Of a stretch of DNA of 64,000 nucleotides, positions 33,166 through 41,607 are shown in pieces. Positions within the stretch are counted from its first letter, which is position 1. Each line of letters starts with the position of its first letter. The notes under the pieces are model-generated. The model worked only from the letters and a program-made list of their open reading frames with translations, did not search any database and was not told where the DNA came from. Source of the DNA: an uncultured Pseudobutyrivibrio sp. (lineage in GTDB: Bacteria; Bacillota; Clostridia; Lachnospirales; Lachnospiraceae); NCBI GenBank assembly GCA_946403965.1, contig CAMJBT010000004.1, positions 1 through 64,000 of the forward strand, read 5' to 3'. Position numbers and translations under genes: made by a program.

Positions 33166-35723
33166 ATGAACAAACCTATACTTTTAGAAAGTAAAAAAGA
33201 ATATTTACTGGAAAACTTTGATAGAGCACTAAAAGAGGAATGGATTGAAGTATATATCCAGCCAGTTGTACGTTCATCAAATGGAAGAGTTTGCGAGGAA
33301 GAAGCTCTTGCAAGATGGGATGATCCTGTTCTTGGTGTTCTTAATCCGGATGATGTTGTGCCTGTATTAGAGGAAGCTGGCCTTGTAGCTAAGCTTGATA
33401 TATATATATTGGAAAAGGTGATTGAGAAAATGGAGAGACAGGTGGATATGGGCTTGTATAATGTGCCTACTTCCATCAATTTTTCCCAAATAGATTTTCA
33501 ATCAGATGATGTTGTTAATCAGATAGATCGGATTATATCCAATTCTGGAATTTCTAAGGATAAATTTTCTTTCGAAATATCAGAAAATGATTTAGTTACT
33601 GAAAAATATCAAACAGTATCCCAACTTGAACGCCTTCAAAAGCTAGGATATAAAATTGAGTTTGATGATTTCGGTAGTGGAGATAGTTCGCTTCTTTTAG
33701 CTAATAGGATTCACTTCAATACTGTGAAAATAAATTTGTCTCTTACTAGACAGATTTTGGCAAATGCTAATGCAAGAATCTATATTACAGAGCTTGTGAA
33801 AATGGCGAAAGCTTTGGATATAGATACTATTGTAAAAGGCGTTGAAAATAAAGAGCAAGTTGAATTTCTCAGAGAGATAGGCTGTGGAAAGCTTCAGGGG
33901 TTCTATTTTAGTAAGCCTGTAGCTGTAAAAAATCTGGAGGAATTTGTAAAGAAAGATAAACAGTTTTTGTGGTTGGAAAATCCGAAGGAGGCAGAATACT
34001 ACAACACAGTGGATAGGGTTTGTCTCCATGAGTTAACTTATTTAGGAGGAATCAATTCCTGTACAAAAACAGGGGATAATGTTGTCCCTATGGCCATTGT
34101 GGAAATTGATGATAATGAGCTTTCTGTAATGCGCTTAAACAAAGAGTGCCAACTTTTTGTGGATGAAAACTTCCCTGAAAATAAAGGCATATACAAAGTA
34201 ACTCTTTCGTCCCAGGAAGACTTTCCGGGGGCTTATACTCTTGGTGCAATAAAACAGTGTATAAAAAGTGATGATAATATTATCATAGATGATCGAACAC
34301 CGGCAGGAGTTACTGTACATCTAATGCTTAGAAAGATAGCAACAAACAATGTGACAAAAAAGACTGCTGTTTTATTTGCTATTATATCCACAGGAGAAAA
34401 GCATAAAAAAATTGATTCTCTTTCATACAATTATGTTGCCAGAGCATTGTCTGAAGACTATGTTGCCATGTATTTTGTTGATATCAATACAAATGAGTAT
34501 ATGGTATATCATACAGACGGAGCAAATCGTGATCTTACTGTTGGACATCAAGGAACAGATTATTTTGCAGATGCACATTGTAATAAAGAAAATAAAATTT
34601 ATGAAGAAGATTTATTAATGTTCAACGAAATGGTAACGAAGGAGAATATTTTAAAGAATATAGAAGAATATGGTTCGTTTTCAATAACTTATAGGGCTAA
34701 TGAAGATTATGGAGTTGCCTACGTAAGCTTAAAAGCTGTAAAAGATAGGGGAGATGGAAAACATCTTATCATTGGTATAAACAGTGTGGATAACCAGGTT
34801 AGACAGCAGGAAAGGTTTAAAGAAATGCAAGTAGAGAAAATATATTATTCTCGTATTGCTGCATTGGCTGGAGATATTTATGCTGTTTATTGTGTTGATT
34901 TAAAGGATAATTCTTATACCATATATAAAAATGAACAAGGGGTAAATTATATTGGAAAAAATCGAAAAGGAAAGGATTTTTTCGAGGAGACCAGAAGAAT
35001 TGATAAGAGCGTTATATATGAAGAGGATTTAAAAGGTTTTCATGAATCAATTGTAAAAGAAAAGATACTATCTGCAATAGAAAAGAATGACAGTTTTGAA
35101 TATGAATATAGGCGGATGTTTGATGATAAGCCTGTTTTTTTAGGTTCAAAGCTGTTGTTATCAATGAAAATGAAGAAGAAAAGCTTATAGTAGGTCTGAT
35201 TAATATCGAAGCTGAGATTCGAAAGGAAAGAGAATATGCTGAAAACCTTTCCGTAGTTGAAAAATTAGCTACTAAGGATGAATTAACTGGCGTTAAGAAT
35301 AAACATGCCTACGCACAAGCTGAAAAGGTTCTTGATGCTCAGATTGAAGTAGGAACAGTTACGGAATATGCCCTTGTAGTACTCGATCTGAATGGTCTTA
35401 AATATGTTAACGATACATATGGTCACAAGGCAGGAGATGAATTTATTAAAGAGGGTTGTAAAATAATATGTGATGCCTTTTCTCATAGTCCTGTATATAG
35501 AATTGGTGGAGATGAGTTTACGGTGATAGTCCAGGGAAAGGATTATGAAAATATAGGTTTTTCTATGGGCGTTATCGAAGCAAAGAATAATGAAAATAAA
35601 GTTAAGGGTGGTGTGACCATCGCTGCTGGCATGGCTAAAGGTGATGAAACTATGTCTGTTAATCAGGTCTTTGAACAGGCAGATAAAAACATGTATGAGA
35701 AAAAGAGACAAATGAAAAAATAG
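33166..35723 (+). pseudogene. EAL - tandem sensor - GGDEF c-di-GMP protein with a -1 frame change at a U7 slippery run
   Basis: The zero frame (33166-35190, 674 residues) holds an EAL domain (about 1-260) and two tandem sensor-like repeats of about 115 residues (starting near YNYVARALSEDYVAMYFVD and YSRIAALAGDIYAVYCVD). It then ends 20 residues after a run of seven T at 35135-35141. The -1 frame continues without a stop to 35723 and encodes RFKAVVINE and a full GGDEF domain (KDELTGVKNKHAY, LDLNGLKYVNDTYGHKAGDE, RIGGDEFTV). The run lies in a phased T TTT TTA heptamer, so this may be programmed frameshifting, slippage, a true mutation or a sequencing indel. The EAL domain keeps EEALARW and FDDFGSG but has VKGVEN instead of EGVE, so the phosphodiesterase is probably inactive, while GGDEF looks active. 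Confidence 0.8.
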
Positions 35724-35740
35724 AATCTGAAAATAAAAAC

Positions 35741-36095
35741 AAAAAACGGGCGACACCAACTCGAAATCACTCGATTCCTAGCTGATGCCGCCCCTGAAAT
35801 TCGATCCCAATGGACTATACCTCTCATTCAGCTTTATTTTTCATTGTTGCTGTCCATTTGAAAACTTTTAATCATTGATGGACCTCTTAATGAAATTGTC
35901 GCGTGTTTTAAAAACTTAAATCTCTGGTGGACTATACCTCCATTCCCTAGATTTTAATAAAAACTTTGGTTTTAAAATTTAATCCTCTGGTGGACCGTAC
36001 CTCCAATCACTAGATTTTGGAAAAATCACAAATTAAATACTTAATGTTTTGGTGGACTATACCTCCCTTTCTTGTAATTTATTACTCTGTTGTTA
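35741..36095 (-). ncRNA. Candidate noncoding RNA with five spaced hairpin repeats
   Basis: On the minus strand, five copies of a motif of form GGAGGTATAGTCCACC occur at 36066-36051, 36004-35989, 35941-35926, about 35888-35876 (shortened) and about 35825-35809, spaced 50-66 bases. Three are nearly exact. The motif folds as GG-A-GG/CC-A-CC around a 6-base loop. For two copies the flanks add a second stem (AAATCT/AGATTT; AATCT/GGATT with a G-U change). A promoter lies upstream (36102-36129) and a terminator at the end (35742-35793). The terminator stem is fully paired only on the minus strand, as plus-strand A-C mismatches become G-U pairs. No protein-coding frame is convincing. Family unknown to me. 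Confidence 0.55.
35742..35793 (-). terminator. Intrinsic terminator of the candidate repeat RNA (minus strand)
   Basis: Arms 35748-35760 and 35781-35793 form a 13-bp stem on the minus strand using three G-U pairs, with an inner TCGA/TCGA hairpin at 35761-35774, followed by six T (plus-strand A run 35741-35746). On the plus strand three pairs fail and there is no T run. Confidence 0.75.
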
Positions 36096-36101
36096 TCTTC
36101 T

Positions 36102-36129
36102 ATTATAGCTTGGTATTTCAAAATTGCAA
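36102..36129 (-). promoter_or_regulatory. Promoter of the candidate repeat RNA (minus strand)
   Basis: Read on the minus strand: TTGCAA (36129-36124), a 16-base spacer, TATAAT (36107-36102). It would start an RNA at about 36095 running through the five repeats to the terminator near 35742. Confidence 0.6.
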
Positions 36130-36288
36130 GACAAAAGAGTATATAAATATTAAATTGTCAGAAAGCTGTATGTTCGTCTGGATGTTTTGTGAAAAATACC
36201 GATTGAAAAATAGTAAATATACATACGTCGTCCATTTGAGGTGTCATGCTATCAGTTTAAAATATCTAGATTAAATTGGCAATCTTGC

Positions 36289-36317
36289 TTGACACAAGTC
36301 AGGCAATTCCTTAAAAT
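36289..36317 (+). promoter_or_regulatory. Promoter of tRNA-Leu(CAG)
   Basis: Consensus TTGACA at 36289-36294, a 17-base spacer and TAAAAT at 36312-36317, about 28 bases before the tRNA. Confidence 0.85.
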
Positions 36318-36345
36318 ATCATTTGTTGAAATTCTTTTGGATTTC

Positions 36346-36429
36346 GCAGAAGTGGCGGAATTGGCAGACGCGCAGGCTTCAGGTGCCTGTGGTAGCAATA
36401 TCGTGTGGGTTCAAGTCCCATCTTCTGCA
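36346..36429 (+). tRNA. tRNA-Leu(CAG)
   Basis: An 84-nt class II tRNA. Acceptor GCAGAAG/CTTCTGC, D-arm GCGGAATTGGCAGACGC, anticodon stem CAGGC/GCCTG with loop TTCAGGT giving CAG, a long variable arm (TGGTAGCAATATCGTG) and T-loop GGTTCAAGT. Discriminator A, CCA not encoded. It reads CUG codons. Own promoter and terminator. Confidence 0.97.
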
Positions 36430-36435
36430 CGTATC

Positions 36436-36466
36436 CTCACAGACATTTTCGTCTGTGAGTTTTTTT
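36436..36466 (+). terminator. Intrinsic terminator of tRNA-Leu(CAG)
   Basis: CTCACAGAC (36436-36444) pairs perfectly with GTCTGTGAG (36451-36459), followed by seven T. Confidence 0.92.
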
Positions 36467-36589
36467 ATGCCTATTTAGATGCTAATTTTCTATAAAATAT
36501 CAAAAATATCTCCAAGAAAAAAGGAAATAACGAAAACTTGCGTAATTTGTTTTATAGAAGTGTCGTTTGTTGCAAAAACGGAGGCTAAA

Positions 36590-37606
36590 ATGGGCACAAT
36601 TAGAGAAATGATTGAGGAGATGGAAAAGGAAACGTTGAGTCCTTATGCCACTCTCAGCCAGAATTCACGTGGACGAGAAAAAGATGAGCCACAATGTGAT
36701 ATCAGACCCTTATTCCAAAGGGACAGAGATAGAATTCTTCATAGCAAAGCGTTTCGACGCTTGAAAAACAAAACTCAAGTTTTTCTTACTCCTCAGGGAG
36801 ATCACTACAGAACCAGATTATCTCACACATTAGAAGTTTCACAGAATGCCCGCACTATTGCAAAAGCATTGAGACTCAATGAAGATTTGGTTGAAGCTAT
36901 TGCGTTAGGACACGATTTAGGTCACACTCCATTTGGCCATGCTGGTGAGGCACAGCTTAATGAATTGTGTTCTTCTGGGTTTTTGCACTCAGAGCAAAGT
37001 GTTCGTATAGTAGAAAAGCTTGAAAAGGGGGGTCAGGGACTTAACCTGACATGGGAAGTTCGTGATGGAATCCGTAATCATAAAACCAGCGGACATCCAG
37101 CCACACCAGAGGGGCAGATAGTGCGCCTTTCAGACAAAATTGCATATGTAAACAGCGATATTGATGATGCAATCAGAGCTCAGATTCTTACAGAAGATGA
37201 TATTCCAATGGAAATTAGAAAGACCCTTGGCATGACTACAGCAGTTCGTTTGGATACTCTTATTCACGACGTTATTATAGAAAGTAAGGATAGCCCGGTG
37301 ATTAAGATGTCTCCAGAAATTGAAGAGGCAATGTCGGATTTGCGAGCATTCCTCTTTGCAAATGTGTACAAAGATTCTGTGGCCAAAGTTGAAGAGGTAA
37401 AGGCAAAGCGAATGATTAAGGAGCTATATCTTTACTACACAGATCACTTTGAACAGCTTCCAGAGCGATATCGCCTGATGGAGCTGGATGGCGAGACTAA
37501 AGAACGAATCCTTTGCGACTACATTTCAGGCATGACAGATCAATATTGCATTACTAAATTTAATGAATTTTTCATGCCAAAAGCATGGGTAGTAGATGGA
37601 TTTTAG
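36590..37606 (+). CDS. dgt: dGTP triphosphohydrolase-like protein
   Basis: 338 residues from ATG 36590, chosen because GGAGG lies 5 bases upstream; the open frame continues back to 36479 but would overlap the tRNA terminator region without a ribosome site. An HD-domain dNTP triphosphohydrolase that cleaves dGTP-like nucleotides to nucleoside and triphosphate. Motifs: DRDRILHSKAFRRLKNKTQVF at the start, H in RLSHTLEVSQNART, HD in LGHDLGHTPFGHAGE and a later D in SDKIAYVNSDIDD. First gene of a dgt-dnaG-rpoD order typical of Clostridia; 12 bases separate it from dnaG. Confidence 0.93.
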   Translation: MGTIREMIEEMEKETLSPYATLSQNSRGREKDEPQCDIRPLFQRDRDRILHSKAFRRLKNKTQVFLTPQGDHYRTRLSHTLEVSQNARTIAKALRLNEDLVEAIALGHDLGHTPFGHAGEAQLNELCSSGFLHSEQSVRIVEKLEKGGQGLNLTWEVRDGIRNHKTSGHPATPEGQIVRLSDKIAYVNSDIDDAIRAQILTEDDIPMEIRKTLGMTTAVRLDTLIHDVIIESKDSPVIKMSPEIEEAMSDLRAFLFANVYKDSVAKVEEVKAKRMIKELYLYYTDHFEQLPERYRLMELDGETKERILCDYISGMTDQYCITKFNEFFMPKAWVVDGF

Positions 37607-37618
37607 TTAGGGAGAACA

Positions 37619-39394
37619 ATGGCCTATTATTCAGATGAAATCATCGAGGAGGTCCGGACTAGAACGGACATTGTTGATGTAATTTCAAGGTACGTAAATT
37701 TACAAAAAAAGGGTAGCCAATATTTCGGCTTATGTCCCTTTCATAACGAAAAAACAGGCTCATTCTCTGTAAGTCCACAGAAGCAGATGTATTATTGCTT
37801 CGGATGTGGGGCCGGAGGCAATGTTTTCAGCTTTCTTATGGCATATGAAAACATGACTTTCAAAGAAGCGGTGGAAGAACTTGCTCCTAAATGCGGAGTT
37901 GAGCTTCCCCAGCGAGAGATGACTTATCAGGAAAAACAAAGAGCAGACAGACGAAGCCGTTTATTTGAAATTAATAAAGAGGCAGCTGCTTTTTATTACA
38001 AAATGCTACGTTCTGATGCTGGGAAACAAGCTTTGGAATATTTTACAAAGCGTGAGCTTTCTCCAGAGACTATGCACAAGTTCGGTTTAGGGTGTACAAA
38101 CAAATACTCAGATTCCCTATACAAATATCTTAGGGAAAAGGGCTATGATGATAACATCCTAAAGGATTGTGGCCTTATCACTATAGATGAAAAGCGTGGT
38201 GGTCACGACAAGTTTTGGAACAGAGCAATGTTTCCTATCTTCGACGCAAATGGAAAAGTGGTTGCCTTTGGTGGTCGAGTGATGGGAGATGGAGAGCCTA
38301 AATATTTAAACTCTCCAGAAACAGAGATATTTAATAAATCCAAGACTTTATTTGGACTATATTTCGCAAGAAAAACAAGGCGTCAGCAGTTTATACTCTG
38401 CGAAGGCTATATGGACGTTATTGCTCTTCATCAGGCAGGATTTGATAATGCGGTGGCGTCACTTGGAACAGCATTAACAGAGGGGCATGCTGGTATGCTG
38501 AAGAGATATGTGAAGGATGTTTATCTTAGCTATGATTCCGATGGCGCTGGACAGAAAGCAGCTCTTAGAGCTATTCCGATTTTGAAAAATGCCGGGATAT
38601 CATGTCGAATTATCGATATGAAGCCATATAAAGATCCAGATGAGTTCATAAAGAATCTTGGGGCTGAGGAGTACGAGAAGCGTATCCAAAATGCAGAGAA
38701 TAGCTTTATGTATCAGGTAAGAATGCTTCAAGGTCGTTACGACATGACCGATCCGGAGAAAAAATCTGATTTCCAAAAGGAAGCTGCTAGAATGATTGTT
38801 ACAGAATTTCCTACTCAGCTTGAGAGAGAAAACTATACAGAGTCTGTAGCAGCTAGATTTAATATTCCAAAGGATGCTCTTGCAAAATATATTCTAGAGC
38901 TTGGACAACAGGGAATCACAGCCAAACGAGAGCCGGGAGAACATGCTGAATTCCAAAAGAAACAGCAAAAGCCAAAGGATGATGGCATGAAAATGTCCCA
39001 AAGGCTTCTTTTGACCTGGCTTGTGGAGACGCCAGATATATATTCAAAAATATCGGCATATGTAAAGCCAACCGATTTTGAGGAAGGTGTTTACAAAACC
39101 GTTGCTACAGAAGTATTTACAGCTTTAGAAAATGGCCAATCAGTAGATACGGCTAAAATAGTAGATATATTTATGGAAGAGGAAGACAGAAAAACAGTTG
39201 CTGCACTCTTCAATACCACAGTAGGTGAACTTACTGACAATAGTGATCTTAGCAAGGCCTTAAAAGAGACGTTGCTTAGAATAAAGAAAAACTCCCTAGA
39301 ACAAGCTCAGAAAAACGGAGCAGATTTAAAAAGTCTGGTGGAGGGAAAAAAGACGCTACAACGCCTTGAGCGTTTAGACATTACAATAGTTTAA
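37619..39394 (+). CDS. dnaG: DNA primase
   Basis: A 591-residue replicative primase. N-terminal zinc ribbon (CPFHNEK with YYCFGCGAGG), catalytic core with TOPRIM motifs CEGYMDVIALHQAG and YLSYDSDGAGQKAA, and a C-terminal helicase-binding domain. Length and order are normal. It synthesises RNA primers at the fork with DnaB helicase. Between dgt (12 bases) and rpoD (24 bases), forming the macromolecular-synthesis cluster. Confidence 0.97.
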   Translation: MAYYSDEIIEEVRTRTDIVDVISRYVNLQKKGSQYFGLCPFHNEKTGSFSVSPQKQMYYCFGCGAGGNVFSFLMAYENMTFKEAVEELAPKCGVELPQREMTYQEKQRADRRSRLFEINKEAAAFYYKMLRSDAGKQALEYFTKRELSPETMHKFGLGCTNKYSDSLYKYLREKGYDDNILKDCGLITIDEKRGGHDKFWNRAMFPIFDANGKVVAFGGRVMGDGEPKYLNSPETEIFNKSKTLFGLYFARKTRRQQFILCEGYMDVIALHQAGFDNAVASLGTALTEGHAGMLKRYVKDVYLSYDSDGAGQKAALRAIPILKNAGISCRIIDMKPYKDPDEFIKNLGAEEYEKRIQNAENSFMYQVRMLQGRYDMTDPEKKSDFQKEAARMIVTEFPTQLERENYTESVAARFNIPKDALAKYILELGQQGITAKREPGEHAEFQKKQQKPKDDGMKMSQRLLLTWLVETPDIYSKISAYVKPTDFEEGVYKTVATEVFTALENGQSVDTAKIVDIFMEEEDRKTVAALFNTTVGELTDNSDLSKALKETLLRIKKNSLEQAQKNGADLKSLVEGKKTLQRLERLDITIV

Positions 39395-39418
39395 TGCTAT
39401 TAACAGAAAGGAACAAAG

Positions 39419-40810
39419 ATGGCAAAGAAGAAAGTTGATGAATTAATCGAAAACGGAGACTTGAACGCTGCTGCTGAAGCATTTTTGGCAGAGGCAGAGG
39501 AAGCGGATGATGCAGATGATACAGAAGTTGAAGATAAAGATGTGGACTTCGGTGATCTAGAAGAAATCTCCGCAGAAGATCTTGAGTTCAACGAGCATGA
39601 CTTTGACAACATTGATGAGACAGAAGAGGATGATGATGTAGATGAATTCCTGGCATCAGTTGGTGCTAAGACATCTATTGATGACTCTGATGACGACGAT
39701 GACGATGATATGGATTCGTTTGGTAGTGATGAGCTTGATTCAAAGGTTGCTGAGCTTATTAAAATTGCAAAGACTCAGAAGAACATCCTTGAAGATTATG
39801 AAATCTCAGAATTTTTAAAGGACTACAAAATAGATGCAAAGCAGATGGAACGCATCCTTACTCATCTGGACAAGAAGGGAATCGATGTAAACTTCTCATC
39901 AGGTCCTTCAGATGCACTTTTACTTGCAAGTGATGATGAAGATTTGGAAGATATCGATATGTCAGTGCCTGACTCAGTCAGCATTGAAGATCCTGTACGT
40001 ATGTATCTTAAGGAAATCGGTAAGGTACCACTTCTTTCAGCAGAGGAAGAGGTTGAGCTTGCACAGCGTATGGAGGATGGAGACCAGGAAGCAAAGAATA
40101 AGCTTGCTGAGGCAAATCTTCGTCTTGTTGTTTCGATTGCAAAGCGTTATGTAGGTCGTGGAATGCTTTTCCTTGATCTTATTCAGGAAGGTAACCTTGG
40201 TCTTATGAAGGCTGTAGAAAAGTTCGATTACCACAAAGGTTATAAGTTCTCTACATATGCTACATGGTGGATTCGTCAGGCTATAACACGTGCTATCGCA
40301 GATCAGGCTAGAACAATCCGTATTCCAGTACATATGGTTGAAACTATCAACAAACTTATCAGAGTTTCAAGACAGTTACTTCAGGAGTATGGCCGCGAAC
40401 CGACTCCAGAAGAGATTGCAGCAGCAATGGGTATCACAGTAGATCGTGTACACGAGATTTTAAAGATTTCTCAGGAGCCAGTATCGCTTGAGACACCTAT
40501 CGGTGAGGAGGAAGATAGCCACCTTGGTGATTTCCTTCCAGATGAGAATGTTCCTGTACCAGCAGAAGCTGCCACATTTACTCTTTTAAAGGAACAGCTT
40601 CATGAAGTGTTAGATACTCTTACTGAGCGTGAGCAGCGTGTACTTATTCTTAGATTTGGTCTTGAGGATGGAAAAGCACGTACACTTGAAGAGGTAGGTA
40701 AAGAGTTTAACGTTACTCGTGAGCGTATCCGTCAGATTGAGGCTAAGGCACTTAGAAAGCTTCGTCATCCTAGCCGAAGCAGAAAGTTGAAGGATTACTT
40801 GGATCAGTAA
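39419..40810 (+). CDS. rpoD: Primary RNA polymerase sigma factor (sigma-70/SigA)
   Basis: 463 residues. The N-terminal region 1.1 is very acidic, with a run of Asp near residue 95. Region 1.2 ([16 protein letters not shown]), region 2 ([24 protein letters not shown] and [14 protein letters not shown] for -10 recognition), region 3 and region 4.2 ([20 protein letters not shown] for -35 recognition) are intact. It directs housekeeping transcription, matching the TTGACA/TATAAT promoters seen across the window. AAAGGA lies before the start. Confidence 0.98.
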   Translation: MAKKKVDELIENGDLNAAAEAFLAEAEEADDADDTEVEDKDVDFGDLEEISAEDLEFNEHDFDNIDETEEDDDVDEFLASVGAKTSIDDSDDDDDDDMDSFGSDELDSKVAELIKIAKTQKNILEDYEISEFLKDYKIDAKQMERILTHLDKKGIDVNFSSGPSDALLLASDDEDLEDIDMSVPDSVSIEDPVRMYLKEIGKVPLLSAEEEVELAQRMEDGDQEAKNKLAEANLRLVVSIAKRYVGRGMLFLDLIQEGNLGLMKAVEKFDYHKGYKFSTYATWWIRQAITRAIADQARTIRIPVHMVETINKLIRVSRQLLQEYGREPTPEEIAAAMGITVDRVHEILKISQEPVSLETPIGEEEDSHLGDFLPDENVPVPAEAATFTLLKEQLHEVLDTLTEREQRVLILRFGLEDGKARTLEEVGKEFNVTRERIRQIEAKALRKLRHPSRSRKLKDYLDQ

Positions 40811-40879
40811 ATCTATTAGACTGGCTTTATAGTCACAACCTAAGAGATTATTGCTGATACAAAGTTTTTACACACAATA

Positions 40880-41593
40880 ATGATAAAATTGTCTCCAAGA
40901 TTACAAATTGTTTATGATATGATTCCTGTTTGCCAAACAGTAGCAGACGTGGGATGTGATCATGGGTATCTGAGCATTGCTTTGTTGGAAAATCAACGTG
41001 CTAATTATGTGATTGCCATGGATGTCAACAAAGGACCATTAAACAAAGCAAAGGAAAATGTTACAGCAGCAGGATTCTTGGAATCCTGTGAGCTTAGACT
41101 TTCCGATGGATTGAGCAAACTTAAATCTCATGAAGCAGATGTGATTTGCATCTGCGGAATGGGCGGTGCTTTGATTGAAAGAATCATAAAAAACGGCTTA
41201 GAGGTTGCAAAATCCGCCAGTTGTTTGATTATAGAGCCTCAGTCAGAGTACTTTGAGCTACGCAAAAGTTTGATGAGCCTAGGTTTTGTCATTGATGATG
41301 AAGATTTGACAACAGAGGAAAATAAAATATATCCAATTATCAAGATACATTTCGAAGCTGATTTAAAAAAGCGCTTAAAATATACAGATGCTCAGCTTAC
41401 ATATGGTCCAAAAGTCATAGAAAAACAGCCACAGCTATTACAAAAGCTGTTGGATAAAAACCAAAGTGAATATAGCAATATTTTAGATAAGCTGAAAAAA
41501 GGGGAAGCTCCTAAAAAGCCTGCCACAATTGCACGCTGCCAGGAGCTTGAAAAACAGCTTGATATAATTCATCAACTCAAGAATTCACTGTAG
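40880..41593 (+). CDS. trmK: tRNA (adenine(22)-N1)-methyltransferase
   Basis: 237 residues. A SAM-dependent methyltransferase of the TrmK family (old DUF633) that forms m1A22 in tRNA. Rossmann motif I is VADVGCDHGYLSIALL, with MDVNKGPLNKA (motif II) and ICGMGGALIERII (family signature), followed by a C-terminal coiled-coil helical domain (about 175-237). The N-terminal LSPRLQIVYDMIP is the normal family start although the ribosome site before 40880 is weak. Placement right after rpoD is common in Firmicutes. Confidence 0.92.
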   Translation: MIKLSPRLQIVYDMIPVCQTVADVGCDHGYLSIALLENQRANYVIAMDVNKGPLNKAKENVTAAGFLESCELRLSDGLSKLKSHEADVICICGMGGALIERIIKNGLEVAKSASCLIIEPQSEYFELRKSLMSLGFVIDDEDLTTEENKIYPIIKIHFEADLKKRLKYTDAQLTYGPKVIEKQPQLLQKLLDKNQSEYSNILDKLKKGEAPKKPATIARCQELEKQLDIIHQLKNSL

Positions 41594-41607
41594 GAGGAGA
41601 GGATGCT

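Noticed and set aside
35809..36066. The five spaced repeats as a CRISPR array
   Set aside because: Repeats are only about 16 bases, two are degenerate, the intervals are similar to each other in composition rather than unique spacers, and no cas gene is in the window.
36017..36495. Two plus-strand ORFs of about 85 codons around the repeat region and tRNA-Leu(CAG)
   Set aside because: They run through the repeats, the tRNA promoter and the tRNA itself, lack ribosome sites and have improbable composition.
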